Shown: positions 16,526-24,099 of the stretch, piece by piece | How the letters are laid out: every line of letters starts with the position of its first letter | Numbering within the stretch: the stretch's first letter is position 1 | Assembly (NCBI GenBank): GCA_964574335.1 | Contig: CAZNNH010000045.1 | Coordinates: 1 to 38,245 of the forward strand | Direction of reading: 5' to 3' | DNA length: 38,245 bases | DNA from: CAZNNH01 sp964574335 | GTDB lineage: Bacteria > Acidobacteriota > Vicinamibacteria > Fen-336 | Program-made: the position numbers and the translations under genes | The notes under the pieces: generated by a model | Database searches by the model: none | What the model was told of the DNA's origin: nothing | What the model saw: only the letters and a program-made list of their open reading frames with translations

Positions 16526-17971
16526 TTATGGAGACGGCGACGACGACGAATGGAACGATAGCCGATGGCTTTCCGCGGGGTCAAACCGCAGACCCGGCAG
16601 GGCCGTGGGGAGCAGGCGGCGGAGCGTGCTCAGCCGGTAGTCACCGTCTCGGGGGTTGTGGTAGCCGACGAGGAGCTGCTCCTCGGCGAGCTCGGCGTGG
16701 TCCAGGGCCGGCTCGAAGGCGGTCCCCTCGTGCCACTCGTTGAAGGAGTTGACGAACAGGAGGAAGAAGCCGCGGCGGGCGTTCTCGAGCGCCGGGTCGA
16801 GCTGGACCGCGAGCGCCGCCGACAGCGAGGTCTCGATCCGCCGTCGGGCGCGCTCGGCGGCCAGCTCGCGGCCGGCCTCGGTGGTCCAGTCGATGGGCCC
16901 CGGGCCGGGCTCGAAGGGGACCGGGGTGTAGCAGGAACCGGGGTCGATCACCCTGGGCTCGATGCCGTCGAAACCGGCGTTGACGTTGAAGCAGGACAGG
17001 AGCCCGGCCTCGGAGGCGCCGGTGGCCAGGGTTCGGTACGCCTCGGGGGGGACGAAGCTGTCGTAGATGGCGATCCCGTCGAAGCCGGAGGCCGGAGTGC
17101 GCCGGAACTCGAGCGAGTCGGCGAGCAGGGTGACGTGGTCGAACTCGGAGGAGAGGGCGCGCCGGAGCCGATCGGTCTGGCGACGCCAGACGTCGTTCGG
17201 GGTGTAGTCGTCGATGGCCCGGGTGACGCCGTGGCAGTCGACGTAGCGCTCGGGGAGGATGGTGCGGAAGGACTTGAGCACCGGCCCTTCCGAGCCGTCC
17301 CGATCCCGCAGGAGCAGCAGCGCGTCGTAGCCGCGCCTCTCCCCGTACTCACGGATCAGGTAGAGCACGTCGTCCGCCAGGCGGAAGGCCCGGTCCGGCG
17401 CGTAGGGCTCGAGATGGAAGGTGACCTTGATGCCGTGATCGGTCATCACGTCCATCACGGTGTGGACGGAGCGGTCCTCGAAGCTGCCGGGTCCCCACCA
17501 GCTCATGTTGATGCTGCCGGCCCCGGCCTCCAGGATCCACCGCGCGTGCCGCTCGAGGACGGCCCGATCGCGGGATTCGTAGGGACCGAGGCGCGGCATG
17601 CTGGTGGCGGCGATGTCGTCGGGCGGCCGGCGGTCCCACTGGTCCCAGTGGCGGACCGGCTGGACGGCGTACCAGGGGTAGTACTCGAAGACCACGTGCT
17701 GCCGGAGGTCGCCGAAGTCCTGGGGCCAGCTCGGCAGCGCCCGGCGGGGGAGCGACGGGAGCGGCGTCGGGAGGGAGGTGGGCCCGTAGCGCAGCTCGAG
17801 GGCCACCGCGGAGTCGCCGCGATAACCCCGCGCCGGGTCCGGCGCGCTCGGCCGCCCGGGCCTCGGCCACGCCGGGGCGAGCCTCGGGAACGCTCCGAGG
17901 CCGCGAGCCCGCCAGGCGAGGCCCGCCGAGAGCCCCGCCCGCAGGAAGTCGCGGCGGGTGGGTCGGGCCAC
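16526..17971 (-). CDS. Tat-exported glycoside hydrolase family 99-like protein
   Basis: 481 aa. The N-terminus TRRDFLRAGLSAGLAW is a twin-arginine signal, so the protein is folded before export to the periplasm. The body resembles GH99 endo-alpha-mannosidase-like TIM barrels: EYYPWYAVQPVRHWDQWDRR near residue 95, INMSWWGPGSFEDRSVHTVM near 155, KVTFHLEPYAPD near 180 and, near the C-terminus, FVNSFNEWHEGTAFEPA, the family's NEWHEGT block with acidic residues. Length fits. Likely substrates are mannose- or glucose-containing glycans, but specificity cannot be told. It is 9 nt upstream of pruA, an odd partner metabolically. Its own promoter must lie beyond 17971, close to the dispersed repeat. 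Confidence 0.8.
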   Translation of the reverse strand: MARPTRRDFLRAGLSAGLAWRARGLGAFPRLAPAWPRPGRPSAPDPARGYRGDSAVALELRYGPTSLPTPLPSLPRRALPSWPQDFGDLRQHVVFEYYPWYAVQPVRHWDQWDRRPPDDIAATSMPRLGPYESRDRAVLERHARWILEAGAGSINMSWWGPGSFEDRSVHTVMDVMTDHGIKVTFHLEPYAPDRAFRLADDVLYLIREYGERRGYDALLLLRDRDGSEGPVLKSFRTILPERYVDCHGVTRAIDDYTPNDVWRRQTDRLRRALSSEFDHVTLLADSLEFRRTPASGFDGIAIYDSFVPPEAYRTLATGASEAGLLSCFNVNAGFDGIEPRVIDPGSCYTPVPFEPGPGPIDWTTEAGRELAAERARRRIETSLSAALAVQLDPALENARRGFFLLFVNSFNEWHEGTAFEPALDHAELAEEQLLVGYHNPRDGDYRLSTLRRLLPTALPGLRFDPAESHRLSFHSSSSPSP

Positions 17972-17991
17972 TCAGCACCTCTCTCCTGCAT

Positions 17992-18077
17992 TCTAGACGC
18001 GATGTCCGGGTCCAGGGGGTCGGGGGGCGGGAGCCCCCCCCTCGCCAGCGGCGACCGAATTCATTTCGGGCGCCGCG
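17992..18077 (+). repeat. Dispersed two-hairpin intergenic element, copy 1
   Basis: Roughly 86 bp, related to 37080-37180. It contains a 7-bp stem GGGGGGC-GGGA-GCCCCCC and, about 10 nt later, GGCG-A-CCGAA with loop TTCAT closing on TTCGG-G-CGCC (9 bp with one A/G mismatch). Both copies begin TCTAGACGCG and end CGGGCGCCGCG, lie in the same orientation relative to the gene downstream, and end close to its start. A TATTAT box (18078-18083) follows this copy directly. Confidence 0.85.
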
Positions 18078-18086
18078 TATTATCCT

Positions 18087-18920
18087 GTGGGCCTGAAGCG
18101 CCGAACTCTCTGGATCGTCGCCCTGCTCGTCACCAGCGGGGTGCTCGTGTACCTGCTGATGAGCCTGCCGACACGCCTGCTCGAGTCGCTGCTGTTCTTC
18201 CCGTCGAGGCAGGCCGGGCCCACGCCGGCGGCGCTGGGCCTCCGCTTCGTCGATCTCCAGATCCCCACCGACGACGGCGAGCGGCTGCACGGCTGGTGGA
18301 TCTCCGCTCCGGAGCGGCGGCGCGGGCACGTGCTCTTGTGCCACGGCAACGCCGGCAACGTCAGCGACCGCCTGGTCCATGCCCAACTGCTCACCCGGCA
18401 GGGCTTCGACGTCCTGCTCTTCGACTACCGCGGCTACGGCCGCTCGACCGGCCACCCGACCGAGGCCGGCACCTACCGGGACGCCCGGGCCGCCCGCCAG
18501 GCCCTGCTCTCGCTCCCCGAGGTCGACCCGGCCCGGATCGTCTACCTCGGCGAGTCGCTGGGCGGGGCGGTGGCCCTCCGCCTGGCCGAGGAGGCCCGGC
18601 CCCGCGGGCTGGTGCTGCTCTCTGCCTTCGAAAGCGTCCGCCGGATGCGCGACGTGCACTACCCGTTCATCCCGGCGGCGCTGGTGCCCGATGCGTACCC
18701 GAGCCTCCGCCGCATCGCCGGGATCGACGTCCCGGTGCTGGTGGTCCACGGCGACCGCGACGAGATCGTCCCGGTCTCCCAGGGGCGGGCGCTGTTCGAG
18801 GCGGCCGGCGGTCCCAAGCGCCTGGAGGTGCTCCAGGGGGTGGGGCACAACGACCTGGTGACGCTGGCCGGACCACGGCTCGCGGAGGTCATCGCGGAGT
18901 GGTACGACGGGCTGCGATAG
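18087..18920 (+). CDS. Alpha/beta hydrolase, BEM46/ABHD13-like
   Basis: 277 aa. The N-terminal hydrophobic helix (LWIVALLVTSGVLVYLLMSL) anchors it in the inner membrane; the following LLFFPSRQAG and HGWWISAPE blocks are typical of this hydrolase group. Catalytic triad in view: Ser in LGESLGGAVA, Asp in VVHGDRDEIVP and His in GVGHNDL; oxyanion segment LLCHGNAGN. Substrate unknown; related proteins are esterases or acyl-hydrolases. Start GTG 18087 sits only 3 nt after a TATTAT box that ends the dispersed repeat, so if that box is a -10 element the mRNA would be leaderless or start inside the gene. Single-gene unit. Confidence 0.85.
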   Translation: MGLKRRTLWIVALLVTSGVLVYLLMSLPTRLLESLLFFPSRQAGPTPAALGLRFVDLQIPTDDGERLHGWWISAPERRRGHVLLCHGNAGNVSDRLVHAQLLTRQGFDVLLFDYRGYGRSTGHPTEAGTYRDARAARQALLSLPEVDPARIVYLGESLGGAVALRLAEEARPRGLVLLSAFESVRRMRDVHYPFIPAALVPDAYPSLRRIAGIDVPVLVVHGDRDEIVPVSQGRALFEAAGGPKRLEVLQGVGHNDLVTLAGPRLAEVIAEWYDGLR

Positions 18921-18925
18921 CAGCC

Positions 18926-18955
18926 TTGCCGGCGCCTTCCAGGCTCTGATAAACT
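18926..18955 (+). promoter_or_regulatory. Probable promoter of the gamma-CA-like/hisS/aspS unit
   Basis: TTGCCG (18926-18931), an 18-bp spacer, then TAAACT (18950-18955). Each box matches four of six consensus bases. It lies between the hydrolase stop and the ATG at 19002 in the only gap of this stretch. Moderate support. Confidence 0.42.
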
Positions 18956-19001
18956 GCGCCGCTTCGGGCGCCCCCGCCCGGAGCTTCACGGAAAGCGGGA
19001 G

Positions 19002-19346
19002 ATGATCCGTTCGTTTCGAGGCAGGCCGGGTCTTGGCGAGGGGGCCTACGTCGACGCCAGCGCCCAGGTGATCGGCGGCGTTTCCCTGGGGGAGCGTGCC
19101 AGCATCGGGATGGGCGCCACCCTCCTGAACGGGGTCGCGGTGGGCGAGGGGACGATCGTGGGCGCCGGCAGCCTGCTTCCGGAGCGGATGTCGGTGCCGC
19201 CGGGGAGGGTGGTGATGGGTGTGCCCGCTCGGGTGCTGCGCGAGACGATGGCCGAGGAGCGGGAGCGGATCCGGGAGTCGGCCGAGCACTACGTGGACCT
19301 GAAAGAGACCTACCGCCGCGAGAGCGGCAAAGGCGAGGTCGGGTAG
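19002..19346 (+). CDS. Gamma-carbonic-anhydrase-like protein lacking the metal-binding core
   Basis: 114 aa instead of about 170-180. The N-terminus MIRSFRGRPGLGEGAYVDAS AQVIG matches the first coils of the YrdA/gamma-CA left-handed beta-helix, and the C-terminus IGMGATLLNGVAVGEGTIVG, VPPGRVVMGVPARVLRE, SAEHYVDLKETYRRE matches its last coils and terminal helix. About 60 residues in between, which hold the zinc-binding histidines (the R-G-D and H-G-C/H regions of the family), are absent. The junction is near SLGERASIG (about 19085-19105), in frame. It cannot be a normal carbonic anhydrase. It may be a shortened structural hexapeptide protein, a decaying gene, or a mis-assembly. It ends 4 nt before hisS. 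Confidence 0.8.
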   Translation: MIRSFRGRPGLGEGAYVDASAQVIGGVSLGERASIGMGATLLNGVAVGEGTIVGAGSLLPERMSVPPGRVVMGVPARVLRETMAEERERIRESAEHYVDLKETYRRESGKGEVG

Positions 19347-19350
19347 CCCC

Positions 19351-20622
19351 GTGGTGGAGAAGCTGCACGCGGTCCGCGGCACCCGGGACATTCTGCCCGA
19401 CGAGACGCCGGTCTGGCAGGCGGTGGAGTCGGCCGCCCGCGAGGTCCTGGAGCTCTACGGCTATCGGGAGATCCGCACCCCGGTGTTCGAGGTGACCCAG
19501 CTCTTCGCCCGGGGGATCGGAACCGAGACCGACATCGTGGCCAAGGAGATGTACACCTTCGAGGACCGGGACGGGTCCTCGCTGACGCTGCGCCCCGAGG
19601 CCACCGCCGGCGTGGTCCGGGCCGTGATCCAGAACGGCCTGCTGACCGAGGACCCGGCCCTGCGCGTGTTCAACCTGGGGCCGATGTTCCGGCGGGAGCG
19701 CCCACAGAAGGGGCGCTACCGGCAGGTCCATCAGCTCAACGTCGAGGCCCTCGGGGCGGCCAGCCCCTCCGTCGACGTCGAGGTGGTGGAGATGGCGATC
19801 CAGCTCCTGGCGGCCTGCGACGTGCCGCCGGGGGGCCTGCTGCTCAACTCCGTGGGCGACCGCGCCTGCCGGCCGGCCTACGTCGAGGTGCTCCAGAAGG
19901 AGCTGCGCCGCCACCTGGATCGGCTGGGGCCCGACAGCCAACGCCGGGTGGAGACCAACCCGCTCCGGGTGCTGGACTCCAAGCTCCCGGAGGAGCAGGA
20001 GCTGATCGCCACCTTGCCCCGCATCCTCGACCACCTCTGCCCGGAGTGCCGCGATCACTTCGCCGAGGTGCGGCGGGAGCTGGACCTCCTGGGGATCCCG
20101 TACACCCTGGATCACCGTCTGGTGCGGGGCCTCGACTACTACACGCGCACCACCTTCGAGGTCACCAGCGGCTCGCTCGGCGCCCAGAACAGCGTCCTGG
20201 GCGGCGGTCGCTACGACGGCCTGGTGCGGCAGCTCGGTGGACCGGACCTGGGAGGCATCGGCTTCGCGGTGGGGCTCGACCGCCTGCTGCTGCTGCGCCC
20301 GGCGCCCGGGCGCCGCTCGCGCTGCGACGTCTTCGTGGCGCCGCTGGTGGCGGGGGCCCTGGACCAGGCGCTGCTCCTGCAGCGGGGGCTGCGGCAGGCG
20401 GGGGTCCGGGTGCTGATGGACTACGAGGGGCGGAGCTTCAAGGCCCGGATGAAGCTGGCCGACAAGCTCGGGGCGCGCTTCGTCGCCATCCTCGGCGAGG
20501 ACGAGCTGGTGGCCGGGAGCTGGAGCGTGCGGGACATGGCGGGCTCGGCCCAGGAGGCGGTGCCGGCGGCGGAGATCGTTCCGTACCTCTGCGCGAGACT
20601 GGGGGGGGCTAGAGGCAGATGA
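19351..20622 (+). CDS. hisS: Histidyl-tRNA synthetase
   Basis: 423 aa class II synthetase that charges tRNA-His. Visible are the N-terminal VRGTRDILPDETPVWQ, motif 2 region FRRERPQKGRYRQVHQLNVE, the HisRS signature LVRGLDYYTRTTFEV, GGGRYDGLV and motif 3 GIGFAVGLDRLLLL, then the anticodon-binding domain (RSRCDVFVAPL onward). Start GTG 19351, 4 nt after the preceding stop; the stop overlaps aspS as ATGA. hisS-aspS is a common bacterial pair. Nothing unusual. Confidence 0.97.
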   Translation: MVEKLHAVRGTRDILPDETPVWQAVESAAREVLELYGYREIRTPVFEVTQLFARGIGTETDIVAKEMYTFEDRDGSSLTLRPEATAGVVRAVIQNGLLTEDPALRVFNLGPMFRRERPQKGRYRQVHQLNVEALGAASPSVDVEVVEMAIQLLAACDVPPGGLLLNSVGDRACRPAYVEVLQKELRRHLDRLGPDSQRRVETNPLRVLDSKLPEEQELIATLPRILDHLCPECRDHFAEVRRELDLLGIPYTLDHRLVRGLDYYTRTTFEVTSGSLGAQNSVLGGGRYDGLVRQLGGPDLGGIGFAVGLDRLLLLRPAPGRRSRCDVFVAPLVAGALDQALLLQRGLRQAGVRVLMDYEGRSFKARMKLADKLGARFVAILGEDELVAGSWSVRDMAGSAQEAVPAAEIVPYLCARLGGARGR

Positions 20623-22439
20623 TGGAGACCAAGGCAACGCCGGCGCTTCCCGGCCAGCGGCGTACCCATTTCGGCGGGGCGCTGCGTGAGAGCGACGTGG
20701 GGAAGCGAGTGAAGCTGGCCGGCTGGGCGGCCACCCGCCGCGACCTCGGGGGGGTGGTGTTCATCGACCTGCGCGACCGCGACGGGCTCTGCCAGGTGGT
20801 GGCCCGGCCCGAGGTGTCGCAGGAGGCCCACGACGTGGCCGACCGGGTGCGCAGCGAGTACGTGCTGGCGGTGGAGGGCGAGGTGGTGGCCCGCTCCGAG
20901 GAGACGGTCAACGCCAAGCTGCCCTCCGGCACCGTCGAGGTCCAGGCGGACCGGATCGAGATCCTCTCGGAGGCCCGCACGCCGCCGTTCCCCCTCGACT
21001 CCGAGATCACCGCCTCGGAGGAGGTGCGCCTCAAGTACCGCTACCTCGACCTGCGTACGCCCCGGCTGCAGCAGAACCTCCGGCTCCGCCACCAGATCAT
21101 GTCCGAGGTGCGCAGCCACCTCGACGAGCACGGCTTCCTCGAGATCGAGACGCCGTTCCTCACCCGCTCCACACCGGAAGGGGCCCGCGACTACCTGGTC
21201 CCGTCACGCGTCCACCACGGCCACTTCTACGCGCTGCCCCAGTCCCCCCAGCTCTTCAAGCAGATCCTCATGGTCGGGGGCTTCGACCGCTACTTCCAGA
21301 TCGTCCGCTGCTTCCGTGACGAGGACCTGCGCGCCGACCGCCAGCCGGAGTTCACCCAGGTCGACATCGAGGTCTCGTTCCCCACCCCGGAGACCATCTA
21401 CTCGCTCAACGAGGGGCTCTTCCAGCGCCTGCTCCGCCTGATCGGCGTGGAGGTCGAGGCGCCCTTCCGCCGCATGCCGTACGCGGAGGCGATCGAGCGC
21501 TACGGCTCGGACAAGCCCGACCTGCGCTTCGAGATGCCGATCTCCGACGTCACCGAGGAGATGGCCCAGCTCGGCCTCGAGGGCTTCCCGGACCTGATCG
21601 CCAAGGGGGCGCGGTCTCGGGCCCTGGTGGTGCCGGCGGGATCCAAGGTCTCGGGCACCCGCCTGCGCAAGGTCAACGAGGAGCTGTGGCGGGGCCGGAT
21701 CGTACCGGACGCGCGGGCCGACGGGCGCAACCTGTTCACGCTCAAGAGAAGCGACGAGACGATCGCGGCGCTGGCCAAGAAGGACGCCAGCGAGGCGGTG
21801 GCCCGGCGCCTGCTGGAGCGGGCCGGTGCCCAGCCCGAGGACGTGGTCTTGGTGGGCACCGACCAGGTGGGGCCGCTTTCGATGGCGATGGGCATGCTGC
21901 GTCTGGAGCTGGGCCGCCAGCTCGAGCTGATCGACGAGGGGGCCTTCCGGCCGCTCTGGGTGACCGACTTCCCGCTGTTCGAGCACGACGAGCGGGAGCG
22001 CCGCTTCGTGAGCCTGCACCACCCGTTCACGGCGCCGGTGGAGGAGGACCTGCCGCTGTTGGCCGAGCATCCTGAGAAAGTACGGGCCCAGGCCTACGAC
22101 CTGGTGCTGAACGGCACCGAGGTCGGGGGCGGCAGCATCAGGATCCACGACTCGGGCCTGCAGTCCCGGGTCTTCGACGTGCTCTCGATCCCCCAGGCGG
22201 AGGCCCGCGAACGTTTCGGCTTCTTCCTGGAGGCCCTGCAGTACGGCACGCCGCCGCACGGGGGGATCGCCCTCGGTCTCGACCGGATCGTGATGATCCT
22301 GGCCGGGGAGTCGTCGATCCGCGACGTGATCGCCTTCCCGAAGACCGCCAGCGCCACCGACCTGATGAGCGGCGCCCCGTCCACCGTGGGTGAGGAGCAG
22401 ACCCGCGAGCTCGGGCTGCTGCTGGTCCGCAAGCCCTGA
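20619..22439 (+). CDS. aspS: Aspartyl-tRNA synthetase
   Basis: 606 aa, the bacterial type with an N-terminal OB-fold anticodon domain (VGKRVKLAGWAATRRDLGGV, FIDLRDRDGLCQVV), class II core and inserted GAD domain (about residues 290-410). Motif 2 CFRDEDLRADRQPEFTQVD and motif 3 GGIALGLDRIVMIL are intact, as is TPEGARDYLVPSR. Whether it also charges tRNA-Asn cannot be judged here. ATGA overlap with hisS. The 232 bases after it (22440-22671) contain no recognised gene except a 19-codon frame I do not trust; they separate the synthetase pair from phoH. Confidence 0.97.
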   Translation: MMETKATPALPGQRRTHFGGALRESDVGKRVKLAGWAATRRDLGGVVFIDLRDRDGLCQVVARPEVSQEAHDVADRVRSEYVLAVEGEVVARSEETVNAKLPSGTVEVQADRIEILSEARTPPFPLDSEITASEEVRLKYRYLDLRTPRLQQNLRLRHQIMSEVRSHLDEHGFLEIETPFLTRSTPEGARDYLVPSRVHHGHFYALPQSPQLFKQILMVGGFDRYFQIVRCFRDEDLRADRQPEFTQVDIEVSFPTPETIYSLNEGLFQRLLRLIGVEVEAPFRRMPYAEAIERYGSDKPDLRFEMPISDVTEEMAQLGLEGFPDLIAKGARSRALVVPAGSKVSGTRLRKVNEELWRGRIVPDARADGRNLFTLKRSDETIAALAKKDASEAVARRLLERAGAQPEDVVLVGTDQVGPLSMAMGMLRLELGRQLELIDEGAFRPLWVTDFPLFEHDERERRFVSLHHPFTAPVEEDLPLLAEHPEKVRAQAYDLVLNGTEVGGGSIRIHDSGLQSRVFDVLSIPQAEARERFGFFLEALQYGTPPHGGIALGLDRIVMILAGESSIRDVIAFPKTASATDLMSGAPSTVGEEQTRELGLLLVRKP

Positions 22440-22671
22440 TCGGCGGCGGGCCAGGAGCGGGGCGCGGCGGGGCGCGGGAGACGGATGTGCTAAGCTTCGG
22501 CCATGCAGACGGGCACGAACCCGCGTCCGCCAACCTCCGTGGCTTCTGCCCCCGGTTGGTGAGTCACTTACCTGGCCCCGCCGGCCCGGTCGGCCGGTCG
22601 GGGGGCTCCACTGGGTGGATCGTCAGGCGCCGCGGAACGGACCTCGCGGCGGCCTCCCGCGCGGGGGCGGC

Positions 22672-23619
22672 TTGAGACGGATCGCGCTGCCGGAGCGGGG
22701 CGCCGAGACCATCTTCGGCACCCACGACGAGAACCTCCGCTACCTCGAAGGTGTCCTCAAGGTCCGGATCCGCGGCCAGGGAAGCGAGCTGCTGGTCGAC
22801 GGAGGGGACGAGGGCGAAGAGGCGGTCGACCGCATCTTCAAGCAGCTCTCCGGCCTGATCGACGAAGGCTACGCGGTGTCGCGCGCCGACGTCCGCCTGG
22901 CCGCCGAGCTGCTGAGCCAGGACCGGGACGCCCAGCTCCAGGACTACCTGAAGCGCTCGGCGGTGCGCAGCGGGAAGAAGGTGGTGGTCCCCCGCAGCCT
23001 CAACCAGCGCGTCTACCTGGAGCAGATCGAGGGCCACGACATGGTCTTCGGCATCGGTCCCGCCGGCACCGGCAAGACCTACCTGGCGGTGGCCCAGGCG
23101 GTGGCCTGCCTGCTCGCCAAGTCGGTGGCCCGGATCATCCTGGCCCGGCCGGCGGTGGAGGCGGGCGAGAAGCTGGGCTTTCTCCCCGGTGACCTCCAGG
23201 AGAAGGTGGACCCCTACCTGCGGCCGCTCTACGACTCGCTCTACGACCTGCTGGAGTACGACAAGGTGACCCGGCTGGTGGCGCGGGGGGCGATCGAGGT
23301 GGCCCCGATCGCGTTCATGCGGGGGCGGACCCTGAGCGACGCCTTCGTGATCATCGACGAGGCCCAGAACACCACGCCGGAACAGATGAAGATGGTGCTG
23401 ACCCGGATCGGCTTCGGCTCCCGGGTGGTGGTCACCGGCGACATCACCCAGATCGACCTGCCGGCCGGCAAGACCTCCGGCCTGGTGGAGGCGATCTCGG
23501 TGCTCTCGGGGGTCAAGGGGATCTCGTTCGTCTACTTCGACGAGCGCGACGTGGTGCGCCACAACCTGGTGCAGTCCGTCATCAAGGCCTACGAGGCCTA
23601 CGGCGTCTCCCAGCGATGA
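22672..23619 (+). CDS. phoH: PhoH-like ATPase (YbeZ)
   Basis: 315 aa. A KH-like N-terminal region (GTHDENLRYLEGVLKVRIRG) leads into the PhoH ATPase: Walker A GIGPAGTGKTYLAVAQAV, RPAVEAGEKLGFLPGDLQEK, Walker B IIDEAQNTTPEQMKM, and GDITQIDLP. The family acts with YbeY in rRNA/RNA metabolism and ribosome quality control. The true start is TTG 22672 (LRRIALPERG); the frame is open further left to 22390 but overlaps aspS and gives no PhoH-like residues. The stop overlaps ybeY as ATGA, as in many bacteria. Confidence 0.94.
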   Translation: MRRIALPERGAETIFGTHDENLRYLEGVLKVRIRGQGSELLVDGGDEGEEAVDRIFKQLSGLIDEGYAVSRADVRLAAELLSQDRDAQLQDYLKRSAVRSGKKVVVPRSLNQRVYLEQIEGHDMVFGIGPAGTGKTYLAVAQAVACLLAKSVARIILARPAVEAGEKLGFLPGDLQEKVDPYLRPLYDSLYDLLEYDKVTRLVARGAIEVAPIAFMRGRTLSDAFVIIDEAQNTTPEQMKMVLTRIGFGSRVVVTGDITQIDLPAGKTSGLVEAISVLSGVKGISFVYFDERDVVRHNLVQSVIKAYEAYGVSQR

Positions 23620-24098
23620 CTCGTCCCGGGAGGACGGGCGAGGGCAGCGACCCGGGAGCGCTGGAGGTGGTGCTGGTGAATCGGCAGCGGCGCCACCGGG
23701 TGAGCCGCCCGCGCCTGGCGCGGCTGCTGCGGGCGGCGGCTCGGGCCCTCGGCGCGGGAGGGTCGGTCTCGCTGGTGTTGAGCGGGGACCGGACGCTGCG
23801 GCGGCTCAACCGCGCCTATCGGGGCCAGGACCGCCCCACCGACGTGCTGTCGTTCCCGGGACCGGGCGGCGAGGACGGGCTGGGAGACATCCTGGTTAGC
23901 GTCGAGACCGCGGCCCGCAACGCCCGCGCGCGTGGGCACAGCCTGGCTCGGGAGCTCGACGTCCTGGCCCTGCACGGATTCCTGCACCTGCTCGGTCACG
24001 ACCACGAGCGGGACACCGGCCAGATGGATCGCCTCGAGGCCCGGCTGCGGCGCCGCCTGCTCGCCGCGCCCGGGCGGCTGGCCTCGGCGCGGAGCTGA
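23616..24098 (+). CDS. ybeY: Endoribonuclease YbeY
   Basis: 160 aa; a zinc endoribonuclease for 16S rRNA 3'-end maturation and ribosome quality control. The metal motif HGFLHLLGHDH (three His) is complete, followed by an acidic D-x-x-x-M-D. Also typical: LNRAYRGQDRPTDVLSFP and GDILVSVETA. ATGA overlap with phoH, and the next gene starts 1 nt after its stop. Confidence 0.95.
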   Translation: MTRPGRTGEGSDPGALEVVLVNRQRRHRVSRPRLARLLRAAARALGAGGSVSLVLSGDRTLRRLNRAYRGQDRPTDVLSFPGPGGEDGLGDILVSVETAARNARARGHSLARELDVLALHGFLHLLGHDHERDTGQMDRLEARLRRRLLAAPGRLASARS

Positions 24099-24099
24099 G

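Noticed and set aside
14843..18949. Two very long plus-strand open frames (572 and 794 codons) over pruA, the GH99-like gene and the hydrolase
   Set aside because: Shadows of well-supported genes; no motif and no sensible hydrophobic pattern.
22503..22562. 19-codon frame between aspS and phoH
   Set aside because: No ribosome site, low-complexity Pro/Thr content and no partner; too little support.
22440..22671. tRNA or small RNA gene in the aspS-phoH gap
   Set aside because: No TPsiC-like or acceptor-stem pattern found by eye, and no strong terminator.
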